From positions 18,611 to 82,610 of the forward strand of contig NZ_MWFK01000004.1 of NCBI RefSeq assembly GCF_002078175.1: a stretch of DNA of 64,000 nucleotides, read 5' to 3'. Positions within the stretch are counted from its first letter, which is position 1. Each line of letters starts with the position of its first letter. The notes under the pieces were generated by a model. It saw nothing but the letters and a program-made list of their open reading frames with translations, was not told where the DNA came from and searched no databases. A program made the position numbers and the translations under genes. This document shows positions 59,969-64,000 of the stretch, in pieces. This DNA is from Streptomyces sp. M41(2017) (GTDB taxonomy: Bacteria; Actinomycetota; Actinomycetes; Streptomycetales; Streptomycetaceae).

Positions 59969-61003
59969 ATGCACAGCGATCTCGACTCCGATGAGGCGTG
60001 GGAGCGGCTGCGGGCCAGCCGCTCCAATCCACCGGCCAGAGCCAGCAGCGCCTCCCGCCGCAAGACCTACACGGCGGCTCTGGAGCAGACTCAGCAGCTG
60101 CTCCACGCCGCCGCCGTCGTGGGCCCGGCCACGAGCCCGATCCTGGCTTTCTACGGCCTCAGCCAGGCCGGCCGCGCTATCACGGCCGCCGCCTGGTCCC
60201 TCAAGGGTGAGGACTGGCGCCTCGACACCCACGGAATCAGCAGCAAGGCGCTCCATCTGCCCTTCCCCGACATCGAGATCCGCACCGACCCGTTCGGCAC
60301 CCAGGGCAGCTTCGTGAAAGTCAGCGAAGTCCTCGACTCACCCGTGTGGGAAAAGGACCCGATGCGGTTGGAAGACATATGGGACCTGCTGCCGACGAAC
60401 CTCCGCTACCCGCTTACCACCAGGGACCGGCTCACCCCTCTCTACACGAGCGAGGGCAGCGTCGACGAAGGCGACCACTCCCTGCTCAGCGTCTTCGTGT
60501 GCAACATCCCCGACCGGGTCGTCACGGCCGGCACTCGTGAGGCGCTGGCCGACCTACTCACCGCCTACCCGGCTGTCGCCCAGCACGAGAGCTACTCGAA
60601 TGTCGGGGCGGCGGCGCTTCCAAACTACGTCCGTTACGACGACGCCGGGGGCCAACTGTCGATGAACTGGATGATGCCCGAAGGCATGGGCACGGGGTTC
60701 GACGGGATGGCCACCATGGCCGAACGACAGGCCCATTTGCGGACCATTACCCGAGGCTACGCCGGGGGCCGTTACTTCCTGCCGGTCCTGGGCTCGATGA
60801 AGCGTGATCTACACCCGTTGATGGCCTGGTGGGCCGTGCTGTACACGCTGTCCATGCTCGCCCGCTACCAACCTGCGGTCTGGGGAACGCTCATCAGCGT
60901 CGACACCAGCCGGCACGCGGTCCAGATCGAGCGGCTCCTGGAACGCGCCATCAACCACCTGCCCGTCCTGATCGCGGACGCCATCACCGAGGTGAGCACC
61001 TGA
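59969..61003 (+). CDS. YaaC-like protein
   Basis: 344 aa. The order of conserved blocks, AFYGLSQAGRAITAAAW, THGISSKAL, IWDLLP and the helical C-terminus HPLMAWWAVLYTLSMLARYQP with SRHAVQIERLLERA, fits the YaaC family, named from a Bacillus gene without established function. It follows the GHKL-nuclease gene on the same strand. Joint function is possible. Confidence 0.7.
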   Translation: MHSDLDSDEAWERLRASRSNPPARASSASRRKTYTAALEQTQQLLHAAAVVGPATSPILAFYGLSQAGRAITAAAWSLKGEDWRLDTHGISSKALHLPFPDIEIRTDPFGTQGSFVKVSEVLDSPVWEKDPMRLEDIWDLLPTNLRYPLTTRDRLTPLYTSEGSVDEGDHSLLSVFVCNIPDRVVTAGTREALADLLTAYPAVAQHESYSNVGAAALPNYVRYDDAGGQLSMNWMMPEGMGTGFDGMATMAERQAHLRTITRGYAGGRYFLPVLGSMKRDLHPLMAWWAVLYTLSMLARYQPAVWGTLISVDTSRHAVQIERLLERAINHLPVLIADAITEVST

Positions 61004-61385
61004 TGTATCCCGGCTGATGAGGTTCGAAGCCGGAGCAGGCCGCGCTGGGGTCGTTTCGGCTGGCCGACGACAGCGGGGCTGGACAGGAGCTCCGGCCGCG
61101 AGAGCGTGTGCCGAAGCACGACAGTTGTCACCATCGGTGTCGATTGACCTGCGACTTCAAGCGCACAAAGCACGGTGGCTGTGGCGCCACCTATCACCAG
61201 CAGTGCGCGAAGTCAGGGGGAGCGTCGCCAGCTCATGTACCCACCCAGCCACCCGAGCTGCACCCCGTGCCCCGGCGGTCAGCCCGGCAGGCCCCGCTGG
61301 CGGCCCTGATGGCAACACGCCCGCCGTGGTGACATCTACCGCGCTTCGGCCTACCACCCGCCCGTAACCGGCTCCGGATACCAGG
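61004..61385. other. Gap between YaaC-like gene and helicase
   Basis: 382 bp. One + frame contains CHHRCRLTCDFKRTKHGGCG, Cys/His-rich, but has no clear start or ribosome binding site and a Pro-rich end. Not called as a gene. It lies between convergent genes. Confidence 0.35.
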
Positions 61386-63899
61386 TCACCCCCACCGCAT
61401 CCCCAGCTCCTCGAGTTCCTCCCGACGCTCCGCGCTGAGCTTGTCAGCCCGGCGGCGCGTATTGTCCAGCCACCCACCAAGCCGCAGGCCAACGACCTGT
61501 CCGTCGCCACCCGCGATCTCTTCCACGTGCTTGCGCGGGACGCGCAGATGGCCCTCGCGGGCGTGGAACTGCCGGGCCGCGGCGAGGTGGGTGGCCCACC
61601 GGTCCGCCTGTGTCTTCCGCACCGGCTGCAACTCACCCTCACCCGCGGGCTCCAGCCCGAGGACGCTGTCGAGCATCCACTGCTGGACCGGTGTCAGCTT
61701 GTCCCACCCGATCCGCTGCGCGATCGTCCAAGCACCCAGGTCTTCGCCCTGCACGATCACCTCACCCGCCCGCGAAGGCAGGACGCCGGCGGAGCGCAGG
61801 TACTGCAGGGTGAGGTGAAATCCGCGCTGCCAGTCGATCCCCCACGCCGGGCACCAGGCCGGGTCGATCGCATCCAGCGCCTCCAGACGGCTCTCAGACA
61901 GTTCACCCGCCGCGGAGATACCCGTTTCCCCGGCGGCGCGCCGCTCGGCGTTCTCACGTGTCTTGCGGGCGGCTGCACGCTGGTTCTTCAGCCACACCCC
62001 CAACGCCATCCCGTCCCCGCCCCACACCGCGTTCGTGGCCGGCACCAGATGCCCGTGCACCGCGGCGTAGTCCTTGGCCACCGCGAGCCCATCCGCCCAG
62101 GCGGTGTCCCACGCCGACCACACCATCCCCAGCGTCTCCAACTCGGTGACCCGCGCAGCCTCCAGGGTGCCGGCCGCGTAGTAGCGACGCACGTCCGCGA
62201 TCCACCGCCCCAGCGGATACCCGCCCACAGCACCCCACTCCGCCGGCGCCATGAACAGGTACGGCACCCGCAGCTCCGTGTTCCCGGTCTCCCGCAGCCA
62301 CCGCGTCGCCGCCTCAATGCCACGCCGCCAGTACGCGCCTTCCGGGTCGATGATCCGCAGCCGCACGAACTGCGCCAGCGCGAACGGATCACGCTCCTCA
62401 CTGAACCGCAGCACCCCCGCCGCAGCCCCACTCACCCGCGCACCATCCTCGCCCTGCTCCTGGCCGCCCTCCCCGCTCCCCAACTGGCCCTCCTCTGCGT
62501 CCTGTTCAGGCGCCGGACGGCTGTTGCGGATCCGAGGATCCGCAAGCGCCTCGATCGTCTCCGCGTCGTGAGACCGCAGGGCCCCGAGGACCTTCGCCAA
62601 CGTGTTCAGGGACGTCGTGGTCAGCATTTCATTCGGATCCTCATCCGGCCCGAGGAAAACCGGAACGATCAGCGAGGCCAACTTCCCCGTCCCCGGCTGC
62701 ATCCGCAACGCCCGTCCGACCATTTGCACGATGTCAATCATCGACCCCCGCGCATCAGCAAAAAGAACCGCATCACACTGCGCAGTATCAACCCCCTCCC
62801 CGAGAACGCGCACAGACGACAAAACACGCAACGCAGCCGGAACATCACGCCCCTCGAACTCTGCCCCTCCGAAGAAATCGGAGGCGAATTCGTCCAGCAC
62901 CTGGCGCCGATGCAACGGGGCGTGCTCGCCGTACAGCCAGTTGGCCCACACACGCTCCGCCGGCGGGAACGTCTGCGGATCCTCCTCAGCGAGCCGGCCC
63001 GCGACCGCCGGCACCCCGGCCGCCATCGCCTCCGCCTCACCCACCCGACTGTGGAACGCCAGCACCCGACGGAACCGCTCCTCCACCGCAGCGCGCATCA
63101 ACCCCGCCTGAACCGCCGCGAGTCGAGCCCCACGTACGGCCGCGGACCCGGTGTCCTCGCTCGTCAGCGCGGCGTAGAGGTCCGGGTCACGGATGTCCAG
63201 ACACAGCACCTGATACGACGCCACCAGCCCGAGCCGGATCGCCTCCGTCAGCCGCAACTTGTACGCCACCGGCCCGAACACGGGAGAGTCCTCATCCATA
63301 CTCGCCACCAACCGCGGTCCCTCACCCCCCGCCTCCCAGACACGAGCCGTCGCCGTCATATAGAGCCGACGCACCGCAGGAATCAGCTGCTGATCATGCA
63401 CCGCAGCCCACGGACGACCAGCATCACCACTCACCCGGTGCGCCTCATCGACGACCATCAGGTCCCACACCGGCAGGCCAACCTCATGCGCACGCTGCAA
63501 CACCCCCTGGCCCACCGACGCATACGTCGCGAACACCGTCACCGGTTCCGGCCCCGACGTCCACGCCACCAACTCCGCCGGATCCGTCGTACACGGGATG
63601 CCCTGACTCTCCTCAGCCCGCAAAGAGCACACCCCGACCATCGCCCCACGCCGACCACCAGCACGCCACGCGCCGGCCATCTGCATCAGCAGGTCCAACG
63701 TCGGCACCAACACCAGCACACGACGCGCCGACAGGCGATTCCCAGACTCCACACCAATCAGCGTCTTACCGGACCCAGTCGCGGCAATTACCTGTGTTCG
63801 TAGACCCTGAGGCGGCATACGCCCTCCGGGCGGTTCCGAAAGAATCCTTAGAACCGAATCAACGGCCTCAATCTGATGCGGACGCAACACATATGGCAT
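61386..63899 (-). CDS. SF2 helicase with helicase-associated (HA) domains
   Basis: 837 aa from ATG 63899 (AAGGAGA 5 nt upstream). Motif I ATGSGKT (40-46), DEAH (151-154), motif III-like MTATAR and motif VI QMVGRALRM define a type III-restriction-like SF2 helicase. From about 570 there are repeated HA domains (WADGLAAAKDY-like WADGLAVAKDYAAVHGHL, ALGVWLKNQRAAARK, and REGHLRVPRKHV). Helicases of this type lie near the ends of many Streptomyces linear plasmids and chromosomes (TtrA-like) and are linked to conjugal transfer. The telomere itself is not visible. Confidence 0.85.
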   Translation of the reverse strand: MPYVLRPHQIEAVDSVLRILSEPPGGRMPPQGLRTQVIAATGSGKTLIGVESGNRLSARRVLVLVPTLDLLMQMAGAWRAGGRRGAMVGVCSLRAEESQGIPCTTDPAELVAWTSGPEPVTVFATYASVGQGVLQRAHEVGLPVWDLMVVDEAHRVSGDAGRPWAAVHDQQLIPAVRRLYMTATARVWEAGGEGPRLVASMDEDSPVFGPVAYKLRLTEAIRLGLVASYQVLCLDIRDPDLYAALTSEDTGSAAVRGARLAAVQAGLMRAAVEERFRRVLAFHSRVGEAEAMAAGVPAVAGRLAEEDPQTFPPAERVWANWLYGEHAPLHRRQVLDEFASDFFGGAEFEGRDVPAALRVLSSVRVLGEGVDTAQCDAVLFADARGSMIDIVQMVGRALRMQPGTGKLASLIVPVFLGPDEDPNEMLTTTSLNTLAKVLGALRSHDAETIEALADPRIRNSRPAPEQDAEEGQLGSGEGGQEQGEDGARVSGAAAGVLRFSEERDPFALAQFVRLRIIDPEGAYWRRGIEAATRWLRETGNTELRVPYLFMAPAEWGAVGGYPLGRWIADVRRYYAAGTLEAARVTELETLGMVWSAWDTAWADGLAVAKDYAAVHGHLVPATNAVWGGDGMALGVWLKNQRAAARKTRENAERRAAGETGISAAGELSESRLEALDAIDPAWCPAWGIDWQRGFHLTLQYLRSAGVLPSRAGEVIVQGEDLGAWTIAQRIGWDKLTPVQQWMLDSVLGLEPAGEGELQPVRKTQADRWATHLAAARQFHAREGHLRVPRKHVEEIAGGDGQVVGLRLGGWLDNTRRRADKLSAERREELEELGMRWG

Positions 63900-64000
63900 T
63901 CTTGTCTCCTTCTCTCGCCCCTTCATATGAGGCAAATAGAGAGCAGTTCCATTCAGGGAATGAATAAGTACTGAAGCCCATCCACGGCCGCTCCCGGCGA

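Noticed and set aside
61108..61332. Cys/His-rich small frame
   Set aside because: No convincing start or ribosome binding site and a Pro-rich C-terminus; kept only as a note in the gap entry.
61527..63803. Plus-strand open frame of 758 codons opposite the helicase gene
   Set aside because: Arg/Pro/His-rich composition typical of antisense frames in GC-rich DNA; the minus strand encodes a clear helicase with motifs and a ribosome binding site.
1..64000. Telomere sequence at either window end
   Set aside because: No dense series of terminal palindromes was recognised in the first or last few hundred bases; the window appears internal.

Overview
The window is very GC-rich (about 70%), with GTG starts, leaderless genes, rare TTA codons and overlapping stop/start pairs. 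This points to Streptomyces or a close relative. No rRNA, tRNA, transposase or CRISPR array was seen. An operon for a plasmid-type initiator, a telomere-associated protein (Tap) and a terminal protein (Tpg), a ParA/ParB locus with its own palindromic sites, an FtsK-type DNA translocase with a long transfer operon, and a replication-relaxation gene together indicate the interior of a large conjugative linear plasmid, or an integrated one. Neither telomere is recognisable and the first gene is cut by the window edge.

Layout. 0-4.3 kb: envelope proteins (MmpS-like, pentapeptide-repeat) and a toxin-antitoxin pair. 4.3-10.2 kb: a decayed tpg copy, a CoiA-like nuclease gene, and the rep-tap-tpg operon with five GTCGGAATCCGAC iterons inside rep. 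10.2-14.6 kb: a cassette (HAD phosphatase, NAD-binding oxidoreductase, two P-loop kinases, GntR regulator) bracketed by a 21-bp imperfect direct repeat. 14.35-14.5 kb: GntR-type operators CTCGTTAACGAG around a promoter that faces the transfer genes. 15-26.5 kb: transfer operon with small zinc proteins, a DUF2637 coiled-coil membrane protein, a 702-aa glycine-rich protein and the TraB/FtsK translocase. 27.4-29.5 kb: GGDEF enzyme, 28-aa ORF and WhiB-like regulator. 30-38 kb: partition region, with nine copies of the palindrome TTGTTGTCCGCGGACAACAA or one-mismatch variants around and inside parB, and an HTH-histidine-kinase-like fusion. 38-50 kb: membrane-anchored Mrr nuclease, HTH/sigma-like regulator trio, ATP-dependent DNA ligase, small membrane proteins, a gene flanked by 29-bp inverted repeats, and the replication-relaxation gene behind G-rich and TGCGCA repeats. 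50.5-64 kb: HTH-NACHT membrane protein, secreted lamin-tail and HNH proteins, GHKL ATPase-nuclease, YaaC-like protein and an SF2 helicase with helicase-associated domains.

How it may work (inference). Rep binds its intragenic iterons to start internal replication, Tap/Tpg finish the telomeres, and ParAB segregates the replicon from the palindrome cluster. The GntR repressor silences conjugation until derepressed. The NACHT, GHKL-nuclease and Mrr genes are plausible conflict or defence cargo.

The least usual signal is that protein-binding site arrays are repeatedly written inside coding sequences: parB (three sites, all in phase), rep (five iterons), the DUF2637 gene (21-bp periodic array) and the replication-relaxation gene (TGCGCA array).
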